Made by a program: the position numbers and the translations under genes
Assembly (NCBI RefSeq): GCF_014852685.1
Contig: NZ_JACZDF010000006.1
Span: 1-64,000, forward strand
DNA from: Flavimobilis rhizosphaerae
GTDB taxonomy: Bacteria; Actinomycetota; Actinomycetes; Actinomycetales; Cellulomonadaceae
Direction: 5' to 3'
Length of the DNA: 64,000 nt
Notes under the pieces: generated by a model
What the model was told of the DNA's origin: nothing
Seen by the model: only the letters and a program-made list of their open reading frames with translations
Databases searched by the model: none
In this document: positions 52,843-62,646 of the stretch, piece by piece
Numbering within the stretch: position 1 is the first letter of the stretch
Layout: every line of letters starts with the position of its first letter

Positions 52843-53696
52843 CGTGCCTCCCGGGGGGAGTCGAGCGCCGCGAGCGCGTCGAGGATCGCACGTTCCTCGA
52901 CGGAGCCGCGGACGACGCCGACCAGCGCGGTCTCGAGCGCACCCACGGACAGGGGCGAGCCCACGCGTCCCAGCGCGACGGCGGCGCGGGTGCGCAGCGT
53001 CTGGTCCTCGGAGCGCAGTGCCCGCTCGAGGTGAGGCCGGGCGTCGGCGAGCCCGAGGTGCCCGGCGACGTCGGCGGCGAGCCGGCGCGCCCGCGGGTCG
53101 GCGGAGTCCCACACGGGACCGAACGCTGAGGCGCTGCTCGGTCCGGCCTGGACGACGGCCATCGCAGCGGTGCTCGTCGACACGCCGCGCGGGGCGACCG
53201 CGGCCTCGACGATCGCGGGGATCGCGGTCACGGCGCCGGCTTCGCCGAGCGCGCGGACGACGGTCGCGCGGACGCGTGCGTGCGTGTCGGACAGGAGGGG
53301 CAGCACGGGGCCCGGGTCGTCGTCGAGCGCGAGGTAGAGCTCGGCGGCCGCGGCACGCCGGGCCGGGCGCCGCGCGCGGAGACCGCGCAGCGCCTCCTCG
53401 CGGAAACCGTTCCGCCGGAGCCAGCCGGCAAGGTCGGCGCGGTCCGCGCCCCGGACCTTGTGGACGAGGGCGGCGGCGCTCGTGCCGAGCGCCCGTGCCG
53501 CACGCCGGTCGCCGGGCAGGGGGACGTCGGCACCGTCGGTGATCTCGAGGAGGAGCGGGAGCACCTCGGAACGCTCACGCTCGTGGCGGCGGTTCGCGAC
53601 GATCGTCGACGCACGCACCGCAGTGATGACGACGAGGAGGAGGACGGTCGCGCCCGCCGCCGCGACCAGCACCCACCCCGCGACGTCGTACCTCAT
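52839..53696 (-). CDS. Membrane-anchored HEAT-repeat protein
   Basis: The 285-residue protein has one N-terminal helix (VAGWVLVAAAGATVLLLVVITAV) and then repeating helical units with the HEAT pattern (RVRATVVRALGEAGAVTAIPAIVEA, DQTLRTRAAVALGRVGSPLSVGALETAL). HEAT arrays scaffold protein contacts. It is coupled by 4-base overlaps to the receiver gene before it and the glycosyltransferase after it, so it may link the phosphorylation signal to the synthase. Confidence 0.88.
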   Translation of the reverse strand: MRYDVAGWVLVAAAGATVLLLVVITAVRASTIVANRRHERERSEVLPLLLEITDGADVPLPGDRRAARALGTSAAALVHKVRGADRADLAGWLRRNGFREEALRGLRARRPARRAAAAELYLALDDDPGPVLPLLSDTHARVRATVVRALGEAGAVTAIPAIVEAAVAPRGVSTSTAAMAVVQAGPSSASAFGPVWDSADPRARRLAADVAGHLGLADARPHLERALRSEDQTLRTRAAVALGRVGSPLSVGALETALVGVVRGSVEERAILDALAALDSPREAR

Positions 53697-54061
53697 GGGC
53701 GCGCGAGCAGCGCCTGGGTGCGCACGACGAGCTCACGCGTGCTGAAGGGCTTCTGGAGGTACTCGTCGGCGCCCGCGGCGAACGCGCGCTCGAGGTCGGC
53801 CTCCTGCGCCTTTGCGGTGAGCATGAGGATCCGCGTCCCGTCGAGAGCCGCGTCGGCGCGCACGGCCTCGCACACCTCGAGCCCGTTCATGCGGGGCAGC
53901 ATCCAGTCAAGGACGACGAGGTCGGGTTGCTCCGAGCGGATCGCCGCGAGCGCCGCCTCGCCGTCGGACGCGTCGAGCACCGTGTGACCGGCCCCGCGCA
54001 GCTTGTGGACGACGAGCGCCGAGATATCGGGGTCGTCCTCGACCACGAGGATCTTCGCCAT
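53693..54061 (-). CDS. Single-domain response regulator (receiver only)
   Basis: The 122-residue receiver has the acidic pair in VVEDDPD, phospho-acceptor Asp in LVVLDWMLPRMNG (near residue 53), Thr in MLTAKAQ and Lys in YLQKPFS. No output domain is present, so it acts by protein contact. ATG 54061 has GGAGGG upstream. It leads the receiver-HEAT-glycosyltransferase operon and diverges from a histidine kinase at 54230, its likely partner. Confidence 0.93.
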   Translation of the reverse strand: MAKILVVEDDPDISALVVHKLRGAGHTVLDASDGEAALAAIRSEQPDLVVLDWMLPRMNGLEVCEAVRADAALDGTRILMLTAKAQEADLERAFAAGADEYLQKPFSTRELVVRTQALLARP

Positions 54062-54172
54062 CCGGGGTCCCTCCAGAAGTTGTGCCCGAGCGCGCCCGTC
54101 GGCTGCCCAGGGGCGAGCAGGTCGACCGTGCGGGCACGTCGTGTCGGAATGTGCCTCAGCATGGTTGCATGT

Positions 54173-54203
54173 TGTCGGTCAACCTCATCATGAGGTGCCG
54201 ACA
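54173..54203. promoter_or_regulatory. Nested palindrome between divergent signalling genes
   Basis: Inner arms ACCTCAT / ATGAGGT (54182-54188, 54190-54196) form a perfect 15-bp palindrome around C. Outer arms TGTCGG (54173-54178) and CCGACA (54198-54203) extend it. It lies 27 bases before the kinase ATG and could be an operator for both genes or an RNA hairpin in the kinase leader. Confidence 0.65.
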
Positions 54204-54229
54204 TTGGTCGAGCCCGTGGGAGGTTGTCG

Positions 54230-56257
54230 ATGTTGCAGGTCACAGAACCGGGGGTGCCCAGCTGGGTCCGCGGCCTCCTCGTGCACCTCGCGCTCGTGGC
54301 GATCGCGCTCGCGCTCGGCAGCGGTGCGGGATCGTTCGTCCACTCCTCCAACGGTGTGGCGGTCTGGTGGCCGGCGGTTGCGGTGTGCGTCCTCGCGCTC
54401 CTCGCGGTCCCGCGACGCTGGTACGGCTGGGCGGTGCTCTCCGTCGCCGTGTGGATGTTCGTCGCGAACTACCTGGCGGGCCGGACAGCCGCAGTCGCGT
54501 TCGGGTACGGCATCGCGAACGCGGTGGAGGCGGTGATCGTCGCGAGGCTGCTCACGAGGGGACGACGACGGGCGCGGCTCGCTCAGCTGCGCGACATGTC
54601 GCTGGTGCTCGTCGCGTCGCTCGCGGGTGCCGCGGCCGCCGCCGTCATCGTCGGCGTCACCGCGTCGATGGCGGGGGCTCGGTTCGTCGAGATCGCGCCG
54701 ACGGTGCTCACGAGCCACGCTTCGGCACTGCTCGTCATCATTCCCCTGGGGATCGCCGGGACGCGGTCCGGCGTCGCGGTGGCGACGTGGCACCGCGTCG
54801 TGCAGGTCGTGCTGCTCGTCGTCGTCCTCGCGCTTGTCGTCGGACCGGGCAAGGACCTTCCCATCACCTTCCTGCCGATGCCCATGCTCATCTGGGCCGG
54901 CTTCCTGTTCTCGACGCGATTCGTCGCAGCCGAGCTTGCCCTCGTCGCTATCGTCGTCGCGACCGCGACTGCGCAGGGAGAAGGGCCGTTCTCGCGGATC
55001 ACCGATCCGGTGGCGTCGACGATCTCCGCGCAGTTCTTCATCGTCGTTTACGCAACGACCGTCCTCGCGTTCGCGGTCGCGCGCGACGAGCGTGTCGCGG
55101 TGACGATGCGCCTCGCCAAGAGGGACCAGGTCCTGCGCGGCGGACTCATCGACGCGCAGGTCGGGTTAGTCGTCCTCGAGCAGGTCGGCCCGCGGGACCT
55201 GCGTGTCGTCGAGGCGAACGTGCGCGCGGCGGAGATGCTGGCGGGCGAGGTCGTCGTGACGACCGACGACGCGGTCGACGCGACCGACGAGGCCGAGCGG
55301 CGTCACCTCGGGCTCGACGAGTCGTCGCCGTTCGTCCGAGCCGTCCTCGCGACGCTCGACTCCCCGCTCGGGGAGTGGTTCGACGAGATCGACGTCGCGG
55401 GGTTCCGCCGGGCGGAGGTCTTCCTCACGCGTGTCGAGCGCTCCTCGGGCCCGGCGATCGTCACGGCGCAGCTCATCGACGTCACGCAGCGTCATCTCGC
55501 GGACGCAGCAATGCGGCGTGCGCTCGCGGACGAACGTGACGCGGCCGCCCGGCTGCGCGACCTCGGACGGCAGAAGGACGACTTCCTCTCGGCGGTGAGC
55601 CACGAGCTGCGGACCCCCATCACGAGCATCGTCGGGTACACCGAGCTGCTCGTCGACGACACTGACGTCGACGACGAGCAACGGCGCTACCTCGACGTCG
55701 TCGAGCGCAACGCCCGGCGTCTGGGTGTGCTCGTCGAGGACCTCCTCGAGCTCGGCGCGAGCGCCGGTCGTCACGACGCCGTCACACCGGCCGTCACGGC
55801 GCTCGACGAGGTGGTGCGGCACACGGTCGAGGAGCACGTCCCGCAGGCGTCGGCGCGCGGCGTGCGCCTCGTCGTCGGCGAGCGAACCGGGCTCTCGGCC
55901 CACGTCGTGCGGGACGATCTCACGCGGATCCTCACGAACCTCGTCTCGAACGCGGTGAAGTTCACGCCGCCGGACGGCACCGTGACGATCGGCGTGGAGG
56001 CCGACGGCGACGCCGTCGTGCTCCGCGTCTCTGACACGGGCCCCGGGATCGCCCCCGACGAGCTTGAGCGGGTGTTCGAACGCTTCTACCGGAGCACGAC
56101 CGCCGAGGAACGGCAGGTGCCGGGCGTGGGCCTCGGGCTCGCGCTCGTCCGCAACCTCGTCGAGCGCAACGGCGGCACGATCTGGCTCGAGTCCGACGGT
56201 GAGCACGGCACGGACGCGAGCGTGCGTCTGCCGCGGGCCCGGGCGTCGCGCACCTAG
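54230..56257 (+). CDS. Membrane histidine kinase (MASE1-like sensor, PAS-like, HisKA, HATPase)
   Basis: The 675-residue kinase opens with an eight-helix MASE1-like membrane sensor (about residues 10-295; FVHSSNGVAVWWPAVAVCV is typical). A degenerate PAS-like region (near 305-425), phospho-acceptor helix FLSAVSHELRTPITSIVGYTELL (near 460) and HATPase domain with NLVSNAVKFTPP, DTGPGI and GVGLGLALVRNLVERNGG follow. ATG 54230 lies 6 bases after GTGGGAGG; TTG 54224 is the alternative. It probably phosphorylates the divergent receiver at 53693. Confidence 0.9.
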   Translation: MLQVTEPGVPSWVRGLLVHLALVAIALALGSGAGSFVHSSNGVAVWWPAVAVCVLALLAVPRRWYGWAVLSVAVWMFVANYLAGRTAAVAFGYGIANAVEAVIVARLLTRGRRRARLAQLRDMSLVLVASLAGAAAAAVIVGVTASMAGARFVEIAPTVLTSHASALLVIIPLGIAGTRSGVAVATWHRVVQVVLLVVVLALVVGPGKDLPITFLPMPMLIWAGFLFSTRFVAAELALVAIVVATATAQGEGPFSRITDPVASTISAQFFIVVYATTVLAFAVARDERVAVTMRLAKRDQVLRGGLIDAQVGLVVLEQVGPRDLRVVEANVRAAEMLAGEVVVTTDDAVDATDEAERRHLGLDESSPFVRAVLATLDSPLGEWFDEIDVAGFRRAEVFLTRVERSSGPAIVTAQLIDVTQRHLADAAMRRALADERDAAARLRDLGRQKDDFLSAVSHELRTPITSIVGYTELLVDDTDVDDEQRRYLDVVERNARRLGVLVEDLLELGASAGRHDAVTPAVTALDEVVRHTVEEHVPQASARGVRLVVGERTGLSAHVVRDDLTRILTNLVSNAVKFTPPDGTVTIGVEADGDAVVLRVSDTGPGIAPDELERVFERFYRSTTAEERQVPGVGLGLALVRNLVERNGGTIWLESDGEHGTDASVRLPRARASRT

Positions 56258-56307
56258 CGACCGCCGGCGCTGCCGGGGCGAGCGAGCAGTGCCTGGAAGA
56301 GCGGCGC

Positions 56308-57318
56308 CTAGAAGAGCGCCACCTTCGCGGGTGGCGGGAAGAGCGCGTCGATCTGCGCGAGCTCGTCGGCCGTGAGCGGGTGGACGGCTGCAGCGTTTTG
56401 CCGGACCTGCTCGGGCCGGGTCGCCCCCGCGATGACGCTCGCGACCTGCGGCTGCGCGGCGAGCCACGAGAACGCGAGCTCGAGCAGCCCGAGGCCGCGG
56501 GCACGGCCGAGCTCGGTGAGCGCCTCGAGCGCGTCCCACGGGGCCTCGTCGAGCATGTGCTGGCGCGTGTGCGAGAGCCGCCCCTCGGACGGCGTCGTGC
56601 CGCGCGAGTACTTCCCCGAGAGCAGCCCGTTGGCGAGGGGGAAGTAGGGGAGGATGCCGAGGCCGTACGCCTGGGCCGCGGGGACGACCTCGAGCTCGGC
56701 GCGGCGGTCGAGCAGGTTGTAGTGGCTCTGCGACGAGACGAACCGGGTGAGCCCCGTGCGGCGTGCGACGTGCTCGGCGTCGGCGATCTGCCAGCCCGCG
56801 CGGTTGGAGTGGCCGATGTAGAGGACCTTGCCCTCGTGTACGAGGTCGTCGAGCGCGCTGAGCGTCTCCTCGACCGGCGTCAGCGGGTCGGGCGTGTGGA
56901 GCTGGAAGAGGTCGATGTAGTCGGTGCCGAGGCGCGTGAGGGAGCCTTCGATCGCGCGACGCACGTAGCGGCGCGACCCGCGCGCGCCGCGGTCGTCGCC
57001 GTAGAGGTGGCCGTTGGCCATGCCGAACTTCGTCGCGACGACGACGTCGGCGCGGTGGCGTCCGAGTGCGGCGCCGAGCATGCGCTCGGAGAGCCCGCCC
57101 TCGTGCCCGTAGTTGTCCGCCGTGTCGAAGAACGTGATGCCGGCGTCGAGTGCAGCGTGGACGACCGCGTCGGTTCCCTCCTGCGTGAGGGTTGCGGTGC
57201 CGGTGCGGCCGAGGTTGTTGCAGCCGAGCCCGACGACGGAGACGGCGAGGCCCGAGTCACCGACGCGGCAGGTCTCGGGGGCGGCGGGGGACGTGGCGGG
57301 GGAGTGGTGGGCGGTCAC
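56308..57318 (-). CDS. Aldo/keto reductase
   Basis: The 336-residue NADPH-dependent reductase has the (beta/alpha)8 motifs: LGCNNLGR, catalytic Asp/Tyr in FFDTADNYGHEGGLSE, Lys in VVATKFGM, and His in DLFQLHTPDPLTP. ATRPEQVRQN near the C terminus binds the cofactor. It belongs to the YajO/YghZ-like branch; substrate unknown. GTG 57318 lies 7 nt after TAGCGT (57326-57331 on the minus strand), so it is probably leaderless. Confidence 0.92.
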   Translation of the reverse strand: MTAHHSPATSPAAPETCRVGDSGLAVSVVGLGCNNLGRTGTATLTQEGTDAVVHAALDAGITFFDTADNYGHEGGLSERMLGAALGRHRADVVVATKFGMANGHLYGDDRGARGSRRYVRRAIEGSLTRLGTDYIDLFQLHTPDPLTPVEETLSALDDLVHEGKVLYIGHSNRAGWQIADAEHVARRTGLTRFVSSQSHYNLLDRRAELEVVPAAQAYGLGILPYFPLANGLLSGKYSRGTTPSEGRLSHTRQHMLDEAPWDALEALTELGRARGLGLLELAFSWLAAQPQVASVIAGATRPEQVRQNAAAVHPLTADELAQIDALFPPPAKVALF

Positions 57319-57380
57319 GTCGACCACGCTACCCCGGGCCGCGGACGTCGCGGTGTCCGCGGACGCTGCGACGGCCGTCG

Positions 57381-57974
57381 TCAGGCGAGCTCGCGCACGA
57401 CGCGTGCGGGGTTGCCGACGACGACGACGTCCGAGGGCACGTCCTTGACGACGACGGATCCCGCCCCGACGACCGAGCGGGCGCCGATGGTCACGCCCGG
57501 CAGGACGACGACGTTCCCGCCGAGCCACACGTCGTCCTCGATCGTCACGGGCTCGACCCGTTCCCACCCGTCGCGCCGGTCGTCGACGTCGAGCGCGTGC
57601 TGGGGCGTGTAGATCCGCACCGACGGGCCGACGAGGACGTGACGGCCGATCGTCACGAGTCCTCCGCCGAGGACGAGGAGGTCGGCGTTGAGGAAGGTGC
57701 CGTCGCCGACGTGGAGGCGGCTGCCGTAGTCGAGGTAGAGCGGCGGGCGGAAGTCGACGCCCTCGCCGACCGAGCCGAGGAGGTCGCGGAAGAGAGCCTC
57801 GGCGGCGGGCCGATCCGTGTCGTAGAGCGCGGTGATCCGTCGGCAGGTCGCCTGCGTCCCCGTCGTCATGGCGGCGAGCGCGGGGTCGAGCCGGTAGCGG
57901 TACCAGTCGCCTGCGACCATCCGGTCGTGCTCGCTGCGGGGGTCGGTGGGGTCGGGAGCGGGCATGTCACGCAT
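57381..57974 (-). CDS. Maltose/galactoside O-acetyltransferase family (hexapeptide repeat)
   Basis: The 197-residue protein has the N-terminal Mac domain (RMVAGDWYRYRLDPALAAMTTGTQATCRRITALYDTDRPAAEALFRDLLG). A left-handed beta-helix follows with VTIEDDVWLGGNVVVLPGVTIGARSVVGAGSVVVKDVPSDVVVVGNPARVVR. The His in IYTPQHALDVDDR is the catalytic base. It acetylates sugars from acetyl-CoA. ATG 57974 lies 6 nt after TAGCCT (57981-57986, minus strand). Confidence 0.94.
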   Translation of the reverse strand: MRDMPAPDPTDPRSEHDRMVAGDWYRYRLDPALAAMTTGTQATCRRITALYDTDRPAAEALFRDLLGSVGEGVDFRPPLYLDYGSRLHVGDGTFLNADLLVLGGGLVTIGRHVLVGPSVRIYTPQHALDVDDRRDGWERVEPVTIEDDVWLGGNVVVLPGVTIGARSVVGAGSVVVKDVPSDVVVVGNPARVVRELA

Positions 57975-58042
57975 CGTCCGAGGCTACGCCCCGTGCGGGC
58001 CCACGATGTGGTCAGGACGTCCCACGTCATGAGGGCCGTGGT

Positions 58043-58048
58043 TAGCGT
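58043..58048 (+). promoter_or_regulatory. -10 box TAGCGT of the methyltransferase gene (leaderless)
   Basis: TAGCGT ends 6 nt before ATG 58055. Confidence 0.5.
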
Positions 58049-58054
58049 GACCAC

Positions 58055-58912
58055 ATGTCGACGACCACCGGGCCGGACGCCGTGACCGACGGCTCCAAGC
58101 CTCACCCCAAGGACTCCTACACGCACGGGCACCACGACTCCGTGCTGCGCTCGCACAGGTGGCGGACGGCGGAGAACTCCGCCGCGTACCTGCTGCCGCA
58201 CCTGCGCGAGGGCCTCTCCGTGCTTGACGTCGGCTGCGGCCCGGGCACGATCACGGTCGACCTCGCGCGCACCGTGGGCCCGGGCGTCGTCACGGGCATC
58301 GACACGTCGACGGCGGTCCTCGAGCAGGCGCGTGAGACGGCCGCGAACCAGGGTGTGCGCAACGTCGAGTTCGTCGAGGCCGACGTCTACGACCTGCCGT
58401 TTGCCGACGGCTCCTTCGACATCGTTCACGCGCACCAGGTCCTTCAGCACCTCTCTGACCCGGTTGCGGCGCTGCGTGAGATCCGTCGCGTCACACGCCC
58501 CGGCGGGCTCGTCGCGGTCCGCGACGCGGACTACGCCGCGATGGCCTGGTACCCGGAATCGCAGGAACTCACCGAGTGGAACGAGCTGTATCACGAGGTT
58601 GCAGCCGCGAACGGCGCGCAGCCGGACGCTGGGCGTCGGCTCGTGTCGTGGGTGCGGGCCGCGGGCTTTGCCGACGAGGCCATCACGGCGTCGGCTGGCG
58701 TGTGGTGCTACGCGTCGGACGCGGACCGCGCGTGGTGGGGCGACCTGTGGGCGGAGCGGTGCCTCTCGTCGCAGTTCGGAATGCAGGCGCGGGCGACGGG
58801 CCTCGCGGACGACGTCGCGCTCGAGGAGATCGCCCGCGGCTGGCGCCAGTGGGCGCAGGACGAGGATGGCTGGTTCTCGATCACGCACGGCGAGGTGCTC
58901 GCGCGGGCGTGA
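58055..58912 (+). CDS. Class I SAM-dependent methyltransferase
   Basis: The 285-residue protein has the SAM-binding motif I VLDVGCGPGTITVDLA (near residue 55), post-I Asp in VTGIDTS, motif II FVEADVYDLPFADGSFDIVHAHQVLQHL and RRVTRPGGLVAV. This is the UbiE/Methyltransf_11 class. The acceptor is unknown. Bases 58917-58948 after its stop hold two adjacent 16-bp copies of GTGCTGCGTCGTGACC. Confidence 0.9.
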   Translation: MSTTTGPDAVTDGSKPHPKDSYTHGHHDSVLRSHRWRTAENSAAYLLPHLREGLSVLDVGCGPGTITVDLARTVGPGVVTGIDTSTAVLEQARETAANQGVRNVEFVEADVYDLPFADGSFDIVHAHQVLQHLSDPVAALREIRRVTRPGGLVAVRDADYAAMAWYPESQELTEWNELYHEVAAANGAQPDAGRRLVSWVRAAGFADEAITASAGVWCYASDADRAWWGDLWAERCLSSQFGMQARATGLADDVALEEIARGWRQWAQDEDGWFSITHGEVLARA

Positions 58913-58987
58913 GCCTGTGCTGCGTCGTGACCGTGCTGCGTCGTGACCGTGAGTCGGGCGTCACGGCCGGGTGTCGGTCGGCCCGCG

Positions 58988-58993
58988 TAGGCT
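58988..58993 (+). promoter_or_regulatory. -10 box TAGGCT of the FAH-family gene (leaderless)
   Basis: TAGGCT ends 6 nt before GTG 59000. Confidence 0.5.
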
Positions 58994-58999
58994 TGGCCC

Positions 59000-59782
59000 G
59001 TGCGTATCGCTAGGTTCACCCAAGGCTCCGACCCCCGTTTCGCGCTCGTCGACGGCGCCCCCGGCGCGGAGACGCTCCACGTCATCACCGGGGACCCGCT
59101 CTACATGCCGGTCCAGCAGACCGGTGAGGTCGTCCCGCTCACGGACGACGTCCGTCTCCTCGCGCCGGTCATCCCACGCTCGAAGATCGTCGCGGTCGGC
59201 CGCAACTACGCGGACCACGTCAAGGAGATGGGCAACGAGCTGCCCACGTCCCCGCTGCTGTTCTTCAAGCCGAACACGTCGGTCGTCGGCCCGGACGACC
59301 CGATCGTCCTGCCGTCGTGGACGCGCGAGGTCTCCTACGAGTCCGAGCTTGCGGTCGTCATCGGCAAGGTGACGAAGGACGTCGAGCCTGAGGACGCGCT
59401 CTCGAAGGTCTTTGGCTTCACGGTCGCGAACGACGTCACGGCGCGCGACGTGCAGCGTGCCGAGGACCAGTGGGCGCGGGCGAAGGGCTTCGACTCCTCG
59501 TGCCCGCTCGGCCCGTGGATCACGACGGGCCTCGACCCGGAGGACCTCGCGGTGCGGTCGCGGGTCAACGGTGAGGTCCGGCAGGACGGCCGCACGTCGG
59601 ACATGATCTTCGACGTCGCATTCCTCGTCTCCTACGTCTCGCAGGCGTTCACGCTCCTGCCGGGCGACGTCATCCTCACGGGCACGCCTGCGGGCGTCGG
59701 CCCCGTCGACCACGGTGACGTCGTCGAGTGCGAGGTCGAGGGCGTCGGCGTCCTGCGCAACCCCGTCATCCGGCGCGGCTGA
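59000..59782 (+). CDS. Fumarylacetoacetate hydrolase family protein
   Basis: The 260-residue protein has the FAH fold: [27 protein letters not shown], metal-binding Glu residues in [20 protein letters not shown], Lys-Gly-Phe-Asp in [12 protein letters not shown] and [10 protein letters not shown]. Relatives cleave acylpyruvates or decarboxylate oxaloacetate. An FAH gene directly before gltX is also seen in mycobacteria, where its role is unsettled. The downstream gltX begins 73 bases after its stop. Confidence 0.92.
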   Translation: MRIARFTQGSDPRFALVDGAPGAETLHVITGDPLYMPVQQTGEVVPLTDDVRLLAPVIPRSKIVAVGRNYADHVKEMGNELPTSPLLFFKPNTSVVGPDDPIVLPSWTREVSYESELAVVIGKVTKDVEPEDALSKVFGFTVANDVTARDVQRAEDQWARAKGFDSSCPLGPWITTGLDPEDLAVRSRVNGEVRQDGRTSDMIFDVAFLVSYVSQAFTLLPGDVILTGTPAGVGPVDHGDVVECEVEGVGVLRNPVIRRG

Positions 59783-59855
59783 GCCGCGCCTCCGCCCCTC
59801 CTTTCCCCGGCCTGCCGCGCAGGCCTCCGGCCACCCCTGGAACAAGGTGCACACA

Positions 59856-61475
59856 GTGTCTGCAGTCCTCCCCACCGGCTCCGACGTCCGCGTCCGCTTC
59901 TGCCCCTCGCCGACGGGCACGCCGCACGTCGGCATGGTCCGCACGGCGCTGTTCAACTGGGCGTACGCGCGCCACGTCGGCGGCACGTTCGTCTTCCGCA
60001 TCGAGGACACCGACGCGGCGCGCGACTCCGAGGAGAGCTACGCGCAGATCCTCGAGGCGCTGCGCTGGCTCGGGCTCGACTGGGACGAGGGCATCGACGT
60101 CGGCGGCCCGCACGGCCCGTACCGTCAGTCGCAGCGCAAGGACCTCTACGCGGATGTCGCGCGACGCCTGCTCGAGGGCGGCTACGCGTACGAGTCCTTC
60201 TCGACGCCCGAGGAGATCGAGGCGCGCAACGTCGCGGCCGGTCGTCCGGCGGCGATGGGCTACGACGGCTTCGACCGCGACCTCACCGACGAGCAGAAGG
60301 CCGAGTTCCGTGCGGCAGGGCGTGAGCCGGTCCTGCGTCTGCGGATGCCCGACGAGGACGTGACGTTCACGGATCTCGTGCGCGGCGAGATCACGTTCAA
60401 GGCGGGGACGGTGCCGGACTACGTCATCGTCCGTGCGAACGGTGACGCGCTCTACACGCTCGTCAACCCGGTCGACGACGCGCTCATGGAGATCACCCAC
60501 GTGCTGCGCGGCGAGGACCTCCTCTCGTCGACGCCCCGCCAGGTCGTCCTCTACCGTGCGCTGCTCGAGCTCGGCATCGCGAAGGTCATGCCGGCGTTCG
60601 GGCACCTGCCGTACGTCATGGGCGAGGGCAACAAGAAGCTCTCGAAGCGTGACCCGGAGTCGAACCTCTTCCTCCACCGCGACCGTGGCTTCACGCGGGA
60701 GGGTCTCGTCAACTACCTCGCGCTGCTCGGTTGGTCGATCGCGGCGGACCGCGACATCTTCTCGGTCGACGAGCTCGTCGAGGCGTTCGACATCGCCGAC
60801 GTCAACCCCAACCCGGCGCGTTTCGACCTCAAGAAGGCCGAGGCGATCAACGCGGCGCACGTGCGTCTGCTCGAGCCGGCCGACTTCCGTTCACGGCTCG
60901 TGCCGCACCTCCACGCGGCGGGGCTCGTCGACGCGGCCGCGTACGACGAGCTCCCGGAGGCTCAGCGTGCGCTGCTCGACGCGGGCGCGCCCCTCGTCCA
61001 GGAGCGGATGACGCTCCTCGGCGAGGTCACGGGGATGCTCGGCTTCCTCTTCGTCGCCGACGACGCGGTCGTCCTCGACGCGGACTCGATGGCGGCGCTC
61101 GTCGACAAGAACACGTTCAAGGGCGTCCTCCCGGGCGTCCAGGCCGAGCTCGTCCTGCCCGAGGGCGCGGCGCCGGGCACGGCGATGCAGCTCGCCGAGG
61201 CGTCGGTCGCGCAGGTGCGCGAGCGTCTGCGCGAGATGCTCGACCGCGCGATCGAGGTCCTCGAGGGCGTGGCGTCGTTCGACCCGACGACGACGCAGGA
61301 CGCGCTCAAGGCCGCGCTCATCGAGGAGATGGGCGTCAAGCCGAAGTTCGCGTTCGCGCCGCTGCGCGTCGCGATCACGGGGCGGCGAGTGTCGCCGCCT
61401 CTCTTCGAGTCGATGGAGATCCTCGGCCGCGAGTCGTCCCTCGCACGCGTCCGCGCGCTGCGGGCGGCGCTGTGA
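59856..61475 (+). CDS. gltX: Glutamyl-tRNA synthetase
   Basis: The 539-residue class I synthetase has the HIGH-type motif [20 protein letters not shown] and the KMSKS-type [10 protein letters not shown]. It also has [16 protein letters not shown] and the C-terminal anticodon-binding domain. GTG 59856 follows AAGGTG at 6 bases; GTG 59847 is another option. It charges tRNA-Glu and, in organisms relying on GatCAB (encoded at 2133), probably also tRNA-Gln. Both tRNA types lie just downstream. Its stop overlaps the HAD gene start (GTGA). Confidence 0.96.
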   Translation: MSAVLPTGSDVRVRFCPSPTGTPHVGMVRTALFNWAYARHVGGTFVFRIEDTDAARDSEESYAQILEALRWLGLDWDEGIDVGGPHGPYRQSQRKDLYADVARRLLEGGYAYESFSTPEEIEARNVAAGRPAAMGYDGFDRDLTDEQKAEFRAAGREPVLRLRMPDEDVTFTDLVRGEITFKAGTVPDYVIVRANGDALYTLVNPVDDALMEITHVLRGEDLLSSTPRQVVLYRALLELGIAKVMPAFGHLPYVMGEGNKKLSKRDPESNLFLHRDRGFTREGLVNYLALLGWSIAADRDIFSVDELVEAFDIADVNPNPARFDLKKAEAINAAHVRLLEPADFRSRLVPHLHAAGLVDAAAYDELPEAQRALLDAGAPLVQERMTLLGEVTGMLGFLFVADDAVVLDADSMAALVDKNTFKGVLPGVQAELVLPEGAAPGTAMQLAEASVAQVRERLREMLDRAIEVLEGVASFDPTTTQDALKAALIEEMGVKPKFAFAPLRVAITGRRVSPPLFESMEILGRESSLARVRALRAAL

Positions 61476-62299
61476 CCGCCGGTACGTCCGACCCGCAGGC
61501 GCCCCGCGCCGACGCCCTCGCGGCGACGGCCGCGGGGCGTCCGCGCATCGCGGGCGTGCTCTTCGACGTCGACGACACGCTCGTCGACACGCGCGGGGCG
61601 TTCGCGGACGCGATGGCGGAGGTCGCGCGTGTCTACCTGCCGCACCTGCCTGACGAGCGACGCGGTGAGGTCCTCGCGACGTGGCGGCGCGACGTCGGCG
61701 GCCACTACCGGGCGTACACCCGTGGCGAGGTGTCGTTCCGGGCCCAGCGCATGACGCGAGCGAACGAGCTCATGGCGGCGTTCGGTGGTCCAGAACTCGA
61801 CGACGCGGGCTTCGACGCGTGGGACGGCGTCTTCGAGTCCGCGTTCGCGGAGGCGTGGCGGGCGTTCCCCGAGGCGGCCGATGTCGTCGACGCACTGCTC
61901 GCGGCCGGCGTGCCGGTCGGCGCGCTCTCGAACGCTGCGACCGACTACCAGGTGCATAAGCTCGGCGCCGTCGGCCTGGGGGAGCGCGTGCCGATGCTCG
62001 TGGGCGTCGACGTCTTCGGCGTCGGCAAGCCCGACCCCCGCGTGTTCCTCGAGGCGGCACGCCGGCTCGGCACGGCGCCCGCGGAGACGCTCTACGTTGG
62101 GGACGAGCTCGATATCGACGCAGGTGGTGCGGTGCGGGCCGGGCTCCTGGGGGCGTGGCTCGACCGGCCGGGTGCGCGGCGCGGGGGAGCGCACCCCGAG
62201 GATCCCGAAGTTGCGCGGGCGGCTGGTGTCGCGGTGCTGACGACGCTCGAGGACGTGCTCGTGCTCGTCGGGCTCGGGGAGCCTGCTGCGCGCGTCTGA
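61472..62299 (+). CDS. HAD-family hydrolase
   Basis: The 275-residue protein has HAD motif [15 protein letters not shown] (nucleophile Asp), motif [14 protein letters not shown], motif III Lys in [10 protein letters not shown] and motif [15 protein letters not shown], all intact. A helical cap lies after motif I. It is a small-molecule phosphatase of unknown substrate. GTG 61472 overlaps the gltX stop by 4 bases, so they form one operon. Confidence 0.92.
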   Translation: MTAGTSDPQAPRADALAATAAGRPRIAGVLFDVDDTLVDTRGAFADAMAEVARVYLPHLPDERRGEVLATWRRDVGGHYRAYTRGEVSFRAQRMTRANELMAAFGGPELDDAGFDAWDGVFESAFAEAWRAFPEAADVVDALLAAGVPVGALSNAATDYQVHKLGAVGLGERVPMLVGVDVFGVGKPDPRVFLEAARRLGTAPAETLYVGDELDIDAGGAVRAGLLGAWLDRPGARRGGAHPEDPEVARAAGVAVLTTLEDVLVLVGLGEPAARV

Positions 62300-62369
62300 C
62301 CACCGCGGGCGGGGATGCTCGACGTGGCCGCCGCCTCGCGGGTGTGACCGCGGTGACGCCCTCCCGGTT

Positions 62370-62398
62370 TTGTCGCTCGGCCGATCGTCGGGTACTGT
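62370..62398 (+). promoter_or_regulatory. Promoter upstream of tRNA-Gln
   Basis: TTGTCG (62370-62375) and TACTGT (62393-62398) are separated by 17 bp, a good vegetative promoter about 80 bases before the tRNA. Confidence 0.55.
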
Positions 62399-62477
62399 TC
62401 TTTCTCGGGACAACCCCTGGAAAACGGGTTGGCGGCCTCTTCGAGGGCGTCGATGACGGACTGGTGGGTTACCCCCT

Positions 62478-62549
62478 TGGGGTATGGTGTAATTGGCAAC
62501 ACAACGGTTTCTGGTACCGTCATTCTAGGTTCGAGTCCTGGTACCCCAG
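62478..62549 (+). tRNA. tRNA-Gln (anticodon CTG)
   Basis: The 72-base cloverleaf has acceptor arms TGGGGTA / TACCCCA and anticodon stem ACGGT / ACCGT around TTCTGGT, giving anticodon CTG. The T arm holds GGTTCGAGTCC. It reads CAG glutamine codons. The CCA end is not encoded. Confidence 0.94.
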
Positions 62550-62646
62550 CTCAAGATCTTCGTATCGAGCAGTCGTCACGACCGCATGACTGCCAGGGTC
62601 TTGCTCCGCCAGGAGGAGTGCTCGCACTCGCACCTGGCACGTCCTG

